This document shows, one piece after another, positions 27,901 to 36,939 of a stretch of DNA of 64,000 nucleotides. Under the pieces are notes generated by a model, which worked only from the letters and a program-made list of their open reading frames with translations, had not been told where the DNA came from and made no database searches. Positions within the stretch are counted from its first letter, which is position 1. Each line of letters opens with the position of its first letter. The position numbers and the translations under genes are program-made. This stretch comes from Scrofimicrobium canadense (GTDB lineage: Bacteria > Actinomycetota > Actinomycetes > Actinomycetales > Actinomycetaceae): positions 19,645 through 83,644 of the forward strand of contig NZ_VULO01000013.1 in NCBI RefSeq assembly GCF_009696615.1. The letters run 5' to 3'.

Positions 27901-28152
27901 ATGACGACGGTGGCGCTCTATGCTGGTGCGGCAGCTGCTGCGGGCACCGATAAGGTGCAACTAGATACATCCCCTAGGACCATTGGTGATCTTGAAGATG
28001 CACTTATGGCATTGCCCTCGGCAGATGCCACACTAGCCAGCACGTTGAAAGCTTGTAGCTTCCTGGTCGATGGTGTGGCCACAAAAGATCGCGCGCATCG
28101 CATTACCGATGCGCGCACAATTGATGTTTTACCTCCTTTTGCAGGTGGATGA
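27901..28152 (+). CDS. moaD: MoaD, small subunit of molybdopterin synthase
   Basis: 83 residues of the MoaD/ThiS ubiquitin-like fold ending in PPFAGG, whose C-terminal Gly-Gly is adenylated and thiocarboxylated by MoeB. The carrier donates sulfur to precursor Z. GGGAGG precedes the ATG. Its TGA overlaps the moaE start (ATGA). The 160 bases upstream (27741-27900) show no gene that I can support. Confidence 0.92.
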   Translation: MTTVALYAGAAAAAGTDKVQLDTSPRTIGDLEDALMALPSADATLASTLKACSFLVDGVATKDRAHRITDARTIDVLPPFAGG

Positions 28153-28613
28153 GGGAAATGACAGAAGTAGATTGTTCCAAGTGCCATGAGGTAAGAAAGC
28201 ACAGCGGTATTAATGACCGCCCTCTGGATCGAGATGCTATCGAGCAGCGTGTTGTTGATGATCGGGCGGGCGCTATTGTCGTGTTTTCTGGTGTGGTGCG
28301 CAACCATGACACCGGCCAGCACGTCACGGGCCTTGAATACTCGGCCCATCCTAGCGCGGGGGAGACCCTCGCCCAGATTGTTGAAGAAATCGCCCACACA
28401 TATCCCCTGTACTCTATTGCGATTGAGCATCGCGTTGGACGAGTCGATGTTGGTGGGCTTGCAATGGTGGCTGCCGTTAGTGCAGCGCACAGATCGGAAG
28501 CTTTTGCAGCGAACGCGGCACTGGTGGATTTAGTGAAGGAAAAACTTCCCATCTGGAAAGAACAGTTTTATGTGGACCAGACCAGCGGCTGGGTTGGCTT
28601 AGAGCAATCGTAG
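28149..28613 (+). CDS. moaE: MoaE, large subunit of molybdopterin synthase
   Basis: 154 residues: GAIVVFSGVVRNHDTGQHV, LEYSAHPSAGE, IAIEHRVGRVDVGG, AAHRSEAFAANAALVD and LPIWKEQFYVD, which hold the substrate Lys residues. With MoaD it makes molybdopterin from cyclic pyranopterin monophosphate. Co-translated with moaD and followed by moaC after seven bases. Confidence 0.95.
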   Translation: MREMTEVDCSKCHEVRKHSGINDRPLDRDAIEQRVVDDRAGAIVVFSGVVRNHDTGQHVTGLEYSAHPSAGETLAQIVEEIAHTYPLYSIAIEHRVGRVDVGGLAMVAAVSAAHRSEAFAANAALVDLVKEKLPIWKEQFYVDQTSGWVGLEQS

Positions 28614-28620
28614 GAGACTA

Positions 28621-29109
28621 ATGACTCACTTGACCCACTTACGGGGCGACGGTACGGCATTCATGGTTGATGTTACGGAGAAGTCACCAACTCGCCGTGA
28701 AGCAACTGCGGTTGGCTCAGTTCTTTGTAGTCCTGACACGACATTGCGGCTGTCGCAGGGGATGCTCCCCAAAGGAGACGCCCTGGCTGTTGCCCGTATT
28801 GCAGGAATAGCTGGAGCAAAAAAGACTGCAGACTTGCTTCCGTTAGCTCACATCATCGGAGTTCACGCAGCAGAAGTTGATATCAGCATTGGCGAAGGAA
28901 ACATTGACGTCAGTGCGACTGTGAGAGCCTTTGAACGAACCGGGGTTGAAATGGAGGCACTGACGGCTGTGACACTGGCATGTTTAGCCTTAGTTGACAT
29001 GCTCAAAGGTATCGACCGAACAGTGATGATTTCAGATTGCAAGATAGTCCACAAGTCAGGTGGTCGAAGTGGAGAATGGCATCGAGAAGAGCCGCAGACC
29101 GGTGAGTAG
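28621..29109 (+). CDS. moaC: Cyclic pyranopterin monophosphate synthase MoaC
   Basis: 162 residues with the family motifs MVDVTEKSPTRREATAVG, PKGDALAVARIAGIAGAKKTADLLPLAH, VRAFERTGVEMEALTAVTLACLALVDM and ISDCKIVHKSGGRSGEW. With MoaA it forms the first pterin of the cofactor pathway. No moaA occurs in this window, so it must lie elsewhere. Confidence 0.96.
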   Translation: MTHLTHLRGDGTAFMVDVTEKSPTRREATAVGSVLCSPDTTLRLSQGMLPKGDALAVARIAGIAGAKKTADLLPLAHIIGVHAAEVDISIGEGNIDVSATVRAFERTGVEMEALTAVTLACLALVDMLKGIDRTVMISDCKIVHKSGGRSGEWHREEPQTGE

Positions 29110-29115
29110 AGATGA

Positions 29116-30372
29116 GTGATTGCGGTGGCTGCGATGGCTGAAATGATGAGTGTTGAGGACTACCGAGAGTTTCTATTGAACCAGGTGGCGCCAACGGAGA
29201 CGATTAACTTACCGATAGCGCAGGCTCACGGCTTAGTGAGCGCCGAACTGGTCGAGGCTTCCTGTCCTTTACCGCCTTTCGACTCTTCTGCGATGGATGG
29301 CTTTGCTGTCACGGCGCAGGACACTGCATTTGCTAATGCGACTATGCCCGTTCGATTAACGGTCATCGACGATATCCCAGCGGGAGGATACGGTCGGGAG
29401 AGGGTCACTCCGGGAACATGTGCACGGATCATGACCGGTGCCCCGATTCCGCAGGGTGCAGATGCCGTGGTACGTGTGGAAGACACGGACGTTCCTGCTG
29501 GCGCGACTCCTTTACGAAAAGAGATCAGCGTCTATGCACCGGTTTCTTCCGGGAAGAATATTCGCGCCATGGGAGAAGCCGCCAACATTGGTGAGCCTGT
29601 CATAGCTCCCGGATCGTTTTTCGATGCCCGGGCAGTTGCCGCTGCAGCATCTGTGAACACCTCGCACGTCCGGGTATATCGCAAGCCCAAAGTTACTGTC
29701 GTTGCAACAGGCAGTGAACTGGTTGATCCAGGAACATCGCTGGTAGACGGACAGATTCCTGACTCTAACTCGCTTCTTCTTGCAGGACTATTGCGCGAGT
29801 GGGGGGCCGATGTTGAATGTGTCAGACGTATACGTGACTCCGTGGAAGATCTTAGGGCAGTCCTTGAAGAAGCATCGCTTAGCTGTGATCTCATTGTCAC
29901 CTCAGGGGGAGTCTCAGCAGGAGCCTTTGACATTGTGAAGGATTACGGGGAAACACGCGGGTTCTCGTTTCCAAAGGTTGCTATGCAACCGGGTAAGCCG
30001 CAGGCATGTGGAAAAGTCGGTAATGCACTTGTGATTGGATTGCCAGGCAATCCCGTGAGCGTGTGGGTTTCCGCGCTACTATTCGTGAGGCCTGCTCTAC
30101 AAAGCATGGCTGGAATGCGCCCTGAAGCTCCTCGTATATTCGATGGAGTCGCCGGTACAGGGTGGAAGAGCCCCACCGGAAGACGCCAGTATGTGCCAAG
30201 CACACTCAAAGTTGAAAGGTCCGGGAACAGGCCTGTAGTTATGCCTGTTCATCGCTTGGGCTCAGGAAGTCATGTGATAAACGCTGTACAATTGGCAGAT
30301 AGTCTATGCGTGGTCCCCGCAGAAGTTGAGTGCGTGGAAAGAGGCGATCGTGTTCAGTTCCTGCAAGTCTAG
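29116..30372 (+). CDS. moeA: Molybdopterin molybdenumtransferase MoeA
   Basis: 418 residues: PPFDSSAMDGFAVTAQD, APIPQGADAVVRVED, VVATGSELVDPG, IVTSGGVSAGAFDIVKD and LPGNPVSVWVS. MoeA inserts molybdate into adenylated molybdopterin. The start is GTG at 29116 or, equally plausible, ATG at 29134 or 29143. It runs directly from moaC and is followed by the ThiF-rhodanese gene. Confidence 0.95.
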   Translation: MIAVAAMAEMMSVEDYREFLLNQVAPTETINLPIAQAHGLVSAELVEASCPLPPFDSSAMDGFAVTAQDTAFANATMPVRLTVIDDIPAGGYGRERVTPGTCARIMTGAPIPQGADAVVRVEDTDVPAGATPLRKEISVYAPVSSGKNIRAMGEAANIGEPVIAPGSFFDARAVAAAASVNTSHVRVYRKPKVTVVATGSELVDPGTSLVDGQIPDSNSLLLAGLLREWGADVECVRRIRDSVEDLRAVLEEASLSCDLIVTSGGVSAGAFDIVKDYGETRGFSFPKVAMQPGKPQACGKVGNALVIGLPGNPVSVWVSALLFVRPALQSMAGMRPEAPRIFDGVAGTGWKSPTGRRQYVPSTLKVERSGNRPVVMPVHRLGSGSHVINAVQLADSLCVVPAEVECVERGDRVQFLQV

Positions 30373-30419
30373 CCAAAGACTTAGACCCACGTTGGAAACT
30401 CGATTGTAGTGGCTGTGTC

Positions 30420-31634
30420 ATGATCTTAGACCAGCGTGCGAAAATGCAGCGTGCACTTGTGGATCCAGCACCGGTCCTTAATTCACAGCAACAAAGTCGA
30501 TATAGTCGGCAAATCCGAATTCCAGAGTTTGGCGAGGTGTCTCAGCGTAGGCTTGTAGCCGCAAAAGTATTGGTTGTGGGAGCCGGAGGTCTTGGCAGTC
30601 CTGTTCTACAATATCTTGCGGCTGCTGGAGTTGGCACCATTGGTATTATCGACGATGATGTCGTCGAAATTTCCAATCTTGGGCGGCAAGTGATTCACCG
30701 CGAAGACGCGATAGGTGTGTCGAAAGTGTTTTCGGCACACCACATGGTTGCGGCCCTTAACCCACATGTGAATGTGGTCGACTACCCCTATCGATTGACG
30801 GCCAACAATGCTGAAGAAATCATCAGAGAATACGATTTAGTCGTCGACGGAGCAGACAATTTCCCCACACGATATTTGGTTGATGACACGTGCGCACACC
30901 TCGACAAGCCAGTAGTGTGGGGTTCTATTTTGCGTTTTGATGGGCAAATGAGTGTGTTTTGGGTGGGAGCACCCAAGTATGCGCAGATCCCTACTTTTCC
31001 CGCAGGTGGGCGTGGCCCGCGGCTTAGGGATGTATTTCCAAGCCCGCCCCCGGCGGGCACGGTTGCCTCCTGCGCAGAGGCTGGTGTGCTTGGTGCCCTA
31101 TGTGGACAGGTAGGTTCGGTTATGGCGATGGAAGCCATTAAAGTCATCACCGGCATGGGACAGGTGAGTTTGGGCGCAATCACAATTATTGACGCTTTGA
31201 GTGGAACCCTTGATCATATTGCTTTTTGTCCAAGCTATATCGAGCCAGAATTCAGTGAAAACACGGCCCACTACCAAGAGACCTGTGCGCTACTTTTGAG
31301 CGAGGGAACCGGTGAAATCACGGCCGAGACGCTGGCAGCATGGATGACTCAGGGGCGGAACCTCAGCATTGTTGATGTGCGTGAACCAGATGAGGTGGCA
31401 AAAGGTGTAATTCCCGGTGCGTATACCTTGCCATTAACGCAGTTACAGCTGGCACGTAGTCTGGAGGACCTTCCTTCATGGATTCAACATAAGACAGGGC
31501 CACTGGTGGTCAATTGTCGCTCGGGTGCCAGATCAGCGAAAGCTATCGAGATTCTTCGCAGCCTAGGAGTGACACAGCTTCTGAATCTATCCGGAGGCTT
31601 TCTTCAGTGGAGCGCAACTGAGAAATCTGCATAG
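30420..31634 (+). CDS. moeB: MoeB/ThiF-type adenylyltransferase with C-terminal rhodanese
   Basis: 404 residues. The N-terminal two thirds is a ThiF/MoeB E1-like domain (VVGAGGLGSPVLQYLAAAGVGTIGIIDDDVVEISNLGRQ for ATP and the Arg finger; VVDGADNFPTRYLVDD; Cys218 in VASCAEAGVLGALCG). The last 120 residues are a rhodanese domain with active-site Cys366 in VNCRSGARS. The architecture matches MOCS3/ThiF-rhodanese proteins that both adenylate and sulfurate a MoaD/ThiS-type carrier. Starts are uncertain because 30330 to 30420 is open; 30420 was chosen as the first Met giving a usual N-terminus. Sits directly after moeA. Confidence 0.9.
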   Translation: MILDQRAKMQRALVDPAPVLNSQQQSRYSRQIRIPEFGEVSQRRLVAAKVLVVGAGGLGSPVLQYLAAAGVGTIGIIDDDVVEISNLGRQVIHREDAIGVSKVFSAHHMVAALNPHVNVVDYPYRLTANNAEEIIREYDLVVDGADNFPTRYLVDDTCAHLDKPVVWGSILRFDGQMSVFWVGAPKYAQIPTFPAGGRGPRLRDVFPSPPPAGTVASCAEAGVLGALCGQVGSVMAMEAIKVITGMGQVSLGAITIIDALSGTLDHIAFCPSYIEPEFSENTAHYQETCALLLSEGTGEITAETLAAWMTQGRNLSIVDVREPDEVAKGVIPGAYTLPLTQLQLARSLEDLPSWIQHKTGPLVVNCRSGARSAKAIEILRSLGVTQLLNLSGGFLQWSATEKSA

Positions 31635-31723
31635 TCTTGCTACTTTGTAGTGATGCCGATTCTTCGCCGTGTCTATCAGGCAGTCTCACCGTCGGATAAA
31701 CGGATAGACGAAGGAGGCCATCT

Positions 31724-32944
31724 ATGTCAGATTCTCCATATGCGGCGGCAGCAGAAGGTGTACGTGGCAGTGCTTTGGCACAACGTGAGCACGGCAAGCG
31801 TGCACGAAACGCCATTACGCGAGGTGAACTAGGCCAATACGTGCACGTTGACCGTGACGCAGTAGCTTTGATTGAGAAACAAAATGAAAGCCGGGTCCCT
31901 GACCTTGTGTCATTGCGACGGGAACGAATGGGAGAGAGTCCTTTCGCATTCTTTCGGGGGACCGCAGGCCTCATGGCTCACGATTTGGCACACCAGCCAA
32001 GTACCGAAGTGCAGGTGGTGATATGTGGAGATGCGCATATCGGCAACTTCGGGCTGTATGCATCTCCTGAACGCCGAATCATCTTTGATCTCAATGATTT
32101 TGACGAGGCAGCTCCCGGCCGTGGGGAATGGGACCTGCGTCGCTTGGCGACAAGCGCATTCCTTGCCGCTGAAGAAAATGGGGCGTCGAGTGATGAAGCG
32201 ACCTCTGTTGCCGTTCATACGGCTAAAGCATATGTGAAGCAGCTGCGTGGATTCTTAAAAATGCCGCCTACCACACGACATCATGTTGCTCTTGATGAGA
32301 CTCTTGCCGTGCAGACAGTTCCTGCGGCAACAATGCCGCTATTCGACGCCGCGGTAAAAAGGCACGACGGCGGACCTCAGCAAGAGTGATCAGTAAGCGT
32401 ATGGGCCCAGATGCTTTAGGGTTTCTGCGTTTCTATGAAGACCCCGGTGACGACTCACGTAGATGAGGTACTTCGTGGCAATATTGCCGGGGTATTTGAG
32501 GACTATCGTTCAACCACCAGTCCAGACATTTCACTGCTGCTATCAACTTACTCTTTGACCGATATTGTCCGCCGGGTCGTCGGCGTTGGTTCCGTTGGTA
32601 CCAACTGCTTCTTGGTTGCACTATCAAGCGAGGAAGGTGACGGTCTAGTCCTGCAAGTAAAAGAGGCAATGACATCGGTAGTGCAAGACTACTCATCACC
32701 GAATCTCACGACTCCTGGCACGCTTGGCCGACAAGATAGTCCGGGTAAAAGGGTTGTTGACCACCAGCGTATCTTGCAGGCATTTTCTGATCCTTTCTTG
32801 GGATTCATGTCCGCGCAAGGACGGAGTTATTATGTGCGGCAGTTTCAAGATTCCAAAGGGAGCTTCGATCTTGCTGCAATGAACCTGAACGAACTAGATG
32901 CATACTGCCGCGTATGTGGTGCGATGCTTGCGCGTGCACATTAA
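31724..32944 (+). pseudogene. DUF2252 family protein, two frameshifts and truncated 3' end
   Basis: From ATG 31724 (AAGGAGG upstream) the DUF2252 pattern is clear: RMGESPFAFFRGTAGLMAHDLA, VVICGDAHIGNFGLYASPERRIIFDLNDFDEAAPGRGEWDLRRLATS. The frame breaks near 32386, reads on as ISKRMGPDALGFLRFYEDP in another frame, and returns near 32453 to the first frame (THVDEVLRGN, VRRVVGVGSVGTNC, VVDHQRILQAFSDPFLGF). It ends at LARAH, where intact proteins continue roughly 60 more residues. DUF2252 proteins are kinase-fold-like and of unknown role. Confidence 0.85.
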
Positions 32945-32999
32945 ATCTCGCTAGGCACAATCCCCTAAGAGTCTCTCCGTCTTGGATGGTCAACTTTTG

Positions 33000-33214
33000 A
33001 GGAACCGGGTAAAGAAGAATCAACACTGCCGGAGAAGCCAAATGTCCCACCTATGGGTGAGCAACAAAGTGGCATCGCACCGAAGGGCGAGACTGAAAGT
33101 GCTGCGGCTGCGGTACCTGAGATTGCCACCACAGGTGCTGACACTTAGTGGGCGCTTGCGGCAGGCCTGGTCACTATCGTTGTAGGCCTGAGCGTTTTGG
33201 CGATTCGCATGTGA
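33000..33214 (+). pseudogene. C-terminal remnant of a sortase-anchored surface protein
   Basis: Frame from about 33000 reads a Pro/Glu-rich spacer, then IATTG (LPxTG-like), GADT and, after an in-frame TAG near 33146, a hydrophobic run LAAGLVTIVVGLSVLAIRM ending in TGA. So the cell-wall sorting tail is still readable, but it is cut off from any N-terminal domain and contains a stop. It adjoins the truncated DUF2252 gene, suggesting deletion of the rest. Confidence 0.55.
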
Positions 33215-33565
33215 AAGAACTAGATTCTGACTCTTTATGTGGGCTTTGCGCAGCCGGTGTAAGACTGGAATGCGTAAACCCCACAATGCTACATGGAGAT
33301 GGTGGGACTATGAAACTAGCGAAGAAGAGAACTTACGTTTTGTACTAACCAAACGCTTCGCTTCCATACGCAATTACCCCTAGATGGGTACGCAAATATA
33401 CTGGTGAAGTAGGTTTTGAAGGTATGCTATGATCGATTTTTTTGAGCGTCAAAGATAGAGACTCTAGTGAAATAGGTTTGTACTTCTGTGGTAATCCCCC
33501 GGCTATTGTAAAAGTACAAACGACTCTTCCTGCGTCGGCTAGAGTGAGACTACCTCCACTGACCG
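33215..33565. other. No supported gene; a 10-bp perfect inverted repeat
   Basis: About 350 bases without a reading frame I can support. GTTTGTACTT at 33476-33485 is perfectly inverted at 33512-33521 (26-base loop), a possible terminator-like or operator structure. A 74-codon frame on the minus strand (33345-33569) touches the lipoprotein stop but has no recognisable content. Confidence 0.4.
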
Positions 33566-34267
33566 TCATTTCTTAATGTCGATGACAACCCGTGCAGGGG
33601 CATCGAGCAGACCAATCTGAAACTCTCGTTCTTTGTCCATCCCAATTGCAATGTGTGTTTGGTCCTCAAAGGTTCCATTCTGTACTACTTCGATGGGGGA
33701 AATCATAAGAGAATTGGGGCCAGAATAGTACTTTTCTAGCTGTCCCTCCATGATGGGCATCATCGTGCCAGTGACATTGACGTCAAGAAAGGCCTTTCCT
33801 GAAATATCCAAAGGAAGCCCCCTACCTTGTTCGACGGGTTGATCCACCCACCGCACAAACCAACCGGGAGTGTCTTCTCCAGCAAATTCGACTACAACTC
33901 GGTAAAAGCCGTCATGTTCGGCCAGACGAAGATCGTGAAAGATAAGTCCTTCTGTATCGGATGAGACGGCGGGTTTTCGTGATTGTTCTTCCGCCAACCA
34001 TGTATCTCCATTGATGGGAGAAACACTTTCGGATCGTTGCATGTCAGATGATTGTGCCTCACGTGAGGGGTGCACTTTATCGGACTGGGGAAGTGACTGG
34101 GGGGCTGAGTGTACGGAAGTATCGTCAGACTGGACTGGCGAATCCGAACTAGGACTTACTGTTCCCTGTTCGATGCTGCATCCGGCAAATAATAATGTCG
34201 ACGCGAGAAGTGCCACTGCACCTTGGAACAGCGGTAATCTACCGCCAGTTGAACACTTGCGGTTCAT
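33566..34267 (-). CDS. AMIN-like domain lipoprotein
   Basis: 233 residues with a lipoprotein signal: basic start, hydrophobic run ending in a lipobox LLFAGC (Cys about residue 30), then a Ser/Asp-rich linker and a beta-rich domain from about residue 100 (GLIFHDLRLAEHDGFYRVVVEFAGEDTPGWFVRW, PARVVIDIK). This is the AMIN-like domain common in actinobacterial lipoproteins, thought to be envelope-associated; its ligand is unknown. Monocistronic on the minus strand. Confidence 0.85.
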   Translation of the reverse strand: MNRKCSTGGRLPLFQGAVALLASTLLFAGCSIEQGTVSPSSDSPVQSDDTSVHSAPQSLPQSDKVHPSREAQSSDMQRSESVSPINGDTWLAEEQSRKPAVSSDTEGLIFHDLRLAEHDGFYRVVVEFAGEDTPGWFVRWVDQPVEQGRGLPLDISGKAFLDVNVTGTMMPIMEGQLEKYYSGPNSLMISPIEVVQNGTFEDQTHIAIGMDKEREFQIGLLDAPARVVIDIKK

Positions 34268-34499
34268 GAATTCTCCTCGAAGTCAGGGTGATAGGAAATC
34301 CTCTAATATTCTAGCGACGCCATCGCTCCACAGCTTTTCTGCGCATTTGTATATTCGCTATTGCAAATCCCGCGGTTGGTTGACCACATTGATATTGTCA
34401 GAGCATCCTTTGAAAGTAGAGAACACGACAAGGGGGACGAAGCGTTTATGTGAACGGTGATGATGAGGACGGCTCCGTAGATATTGGCGAGGAGGCCAT

Positions 34500-35575
34500 G
34501 TGAGGGCATTACGGAAGATAGGACCCCAACCGGGTCTTGAACTAATAGAGATTGACGAACCCAGGTTGGATGGGGAGAAGTAAAGATTAGGGTGCTGGCA
34601 ACGGGTCTGTGTGGAACCGACTTGCATCTCTATGCCTGGGATGGAGGTGCGCCTGGTGATATGGAATTTCCTCAAACTTTGGGCCACGAGTTTTATGGCC
34701 AGATTGTGGATATTGGCCCAGGCATCGATGCAAATGGAGGTCCCTATGATCTTTCTGTAGGTCAATATGTGAGCGTGGAGGGGCATATAGTCTGCGGCAG
34801 GTGCAGAAACTGCAGGGCTGGTCGCAAGCACATGTGCGTCCAGGCTAAAGGAATCGGAGTTAACCGTGATGGGGCATTTGCCGACTATGTGGTGGTGCCT
34901 GCTGTGAATGTGTGGGTTCAGCCCGATGCCATCGATGCAGAACTGGACGCACTCTTCGACCCCTTCGGCAACGCGGTACATACGTGTCAGCAGGTGGATC
35001 TGACGGGTCAAGATGTTTTGGTGACAGGTGCGGGTCCTATCGGAGTTATGTGTGTGGCACTAGCTAGGCATGCCGGGGCGCGACATATGGTTGCTACCGA
35101 TATGAATGGAGAGCGATTGAAACTCGCTATGAAAGCCGGTGCGGACTGAGCCATCCTGCCACAAAAAGAACTTCTTGCAGAGGCAATGTCGGACCTGAAT
35201 ATTCGCGAAGGTTTCGATGTCGGACTTGAATTATCAGGTGCACCCCAAGCATTGCAAATGCTCATTGATGTTTGTAACCACGGGGCCACACTTTCCCTAC
35301 TGGGATTGCCGAGTATTTCATTTCCTGTCGACTGGAGCCAAGTGATCACACGGATGCTCACGATCAAAGGAGTCTATGGTCGCCAAATGTTTGATACATG
35401 GTATTTGGCGACATTTATGACTGAGACGTCACCACAGTTGCGAGAAACACTGCGTAGTGTCATTACGCACCGCTTCTTGCCAGATCAATGGGAAGAAGCG
35501 TTTAGTGTTGCTGCTTCAGGAAATGCGGGGAAAGTAATCATCCGTTGGGATGGGGAGGAGACAGCTAATGTTTAG
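34500..35575 (+). pseudogene. tdh: L-threonine 3-dehydrogenase, one frameshift and one TGA
   Basis: The intact version would be about 358 residues: MRALRKIGPQPGLEL, then KIRVLATGLCGTDLHLYAWD, LGHEFYGQIVDIG, the structural zinc motif HIVCGRCRNCRAGRKHMC, DVLVTGAGPIGVMCVALARHAGA and a Gly-Lys C-terminus. A base is missing from the G run near 34573, shifting frame after RLDGE, and TGA at 35147-35149 interrupts GAD-AILPQ. Start is GTG 34500 with GAGGAGG upstream. It is directly followed by kbl, whose product uses the same pathway (threonine to glycine and acetyl-CoA), so the pathway has lost its first step here. Confidence 0.85.
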
Positions 35576-36755
35576 CAATCGAGTAGAACTGCGTAAGAGA
35601 CTCGACGGAATTCGTGAAGCTGGTCTCTATAAGAATGAGCGCCAACTACTCAGTCTCCAAGGACCTTCAGTACGGACTAAACAGGGGACTGCCCTGAATT
35701 TCTGCGCAAATAATTATTTGGGACTCGCTGACGATCCGCGCCTAGTACAAGCTGCGCACGAGGGGTTAGAACAATGGGGGTACGGGTTATCTTCGGTACG
35801 TTTTATCTGTGGCACGCAAGAGCTACATCGCAGACTTGAAGAAGACATTGCGCGATATTTGAGGCGCGACGATGCGATCTTGTTTTCGAGTTGTTTCGAT
35901 GCCAATGGAGGCATCTTTGAGGCACTTTTCTCCGCAGAAGATACTATTATTTCTGACTCACTCAACCATGCGTCCTTGATTGATGGCATACGTCTATGCA
36001 AAGCTAAGCGAATGCGGTACTCCAACCGTGACGTGGGGGAACTAGAACAGTGCTTGCGCGATGCTAAGGAAGCTGATTCACGATTCACGGTGATTGTGAC
36101 TGACGGAGTCTTTTCTATGGATGGGTATTTTGCACCATTGCCACAGATTTGTGATTTGGCTGATACCTATGATGCGTTAGTGATGGTTGATGATTCGCAT
36201 GCAACCGGATTTGTTGGCCCACAGGGACGCGGAACTGCTGCTTTGATGGAGGCGGAAGATCGCGTCGATATCCTCACAGGTACCTTGGGTAAAGCAATAG
36301 GTGGAGCTTCTGGGGGATACGTAGCGGCGCATCAAGAGATCGTCGATATGCTTCGCCAAGTCGCCAGACCCTATTTGTTTTCCAATACGCTAGCTCCAGC
36401 CTTGGTGGCTGGGAGTATTGAAGCGTTGCGAATCGCCCGCGAAGCTGATGAAGAACGCGAACACCTACGGAAAATGACTGAGCGATTTCGAAATAGTATG
36501 AAGGATGCAGGATTCGAAGTACTTCCTGGAACTCACCCTATTACTGCTGTGATGTTTTCAGGTGAGAACGGTGCACAAGAAGCTACCACCATTGCACGCG
36601 AGATGCTCGGTTTGGGAGTGTATGTCACAGCATTCACCTATCCGGTTGTGCCTCGCGGAAAAGCGCGGATACGCGTGCAGGTTTCTGCGGCGCATTCGGC
36701 CGATGACGTTGACACGTGCGTAGAAGCTTTCACCGTGGCGCGGGAAAGAATCTAG
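35568..36755 (+). CDS. kbl: 2-amino-3-ketobutyrate CoA ligase
   Basis: 395 residues, full length for the PLP-dependent alpha-oxoamine synthases. Motifs: CANNYLGLADDPRL, GTQELHRRLEEDIARYL, DDSHATGFVGPQGRGTA and the PLP-Lys in GTLGKAIGGASGGYVAAH. It would cleave 2-amino-3-ketobutyrate with CoA to glycine and acetyl-CoA. GAGGAG precedes the ATG at 35568 (another ATG at 35550 is possible), and the gene overlaps the end of tdh by eight bases. Since tdh is broken, substrate supply is doubtful. Confidence 0.93.
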   Translation: MFSNRVELRKRLDGIREAGLYKNERQLLSLQGPSVRTKQGTALNFCANNYLGLADDPRLVQAAHEGLEQWGYGLSSVRFICGTQELHRRLEEDIARYLRRDDAILFSSCFDANGGIFEALFSAEDTIISDSLNHASLIDGIRLCKAKRMRYSNRDVGELEQCLRDAKEADSRFTVIVTDGVFSMDGYFAPLPQICDLADTYDALVMVDDSHATGFVGPQGRGTAALMEAEDRVDILTGTLGKAIGGASGGYVAAHQEIVDMLRQVARPYLFSNTLAPALVAGSIEALRIAREADEEREHLRKMTERFRNSMKDAGFEVLPGTHPITAVMFSGENGAQEATTIAREMLGLGVYVTAFTYPVVPRGKARIRVQVSAAHSADDVDTCVEAFTVARERI

Positions 36756-36939
36756 GTAGACAGTTATTGGTGAAGGGTAGGGAAACAATAGCTGAAGTTT
36801 CGACAGGATAACGCACCTGAACAGCATATCGTTGGTATGTTAGGAGAGGTGCCTCTCAGGGAATCCACCGTGATTTCTCGCGAAACACAAGACTGAAGAA
36901 AACCAGCTAGCCCAGTGGGAACCTCTACAGGTGAAATAC

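Noticed and set aside
5786..35575. Recoding of TGA or TAG as sense codons to explain the broken genes
   Set aside because: Both codons end many intact genes here, Trp is encoded by TGG, and breaks also include true indels.
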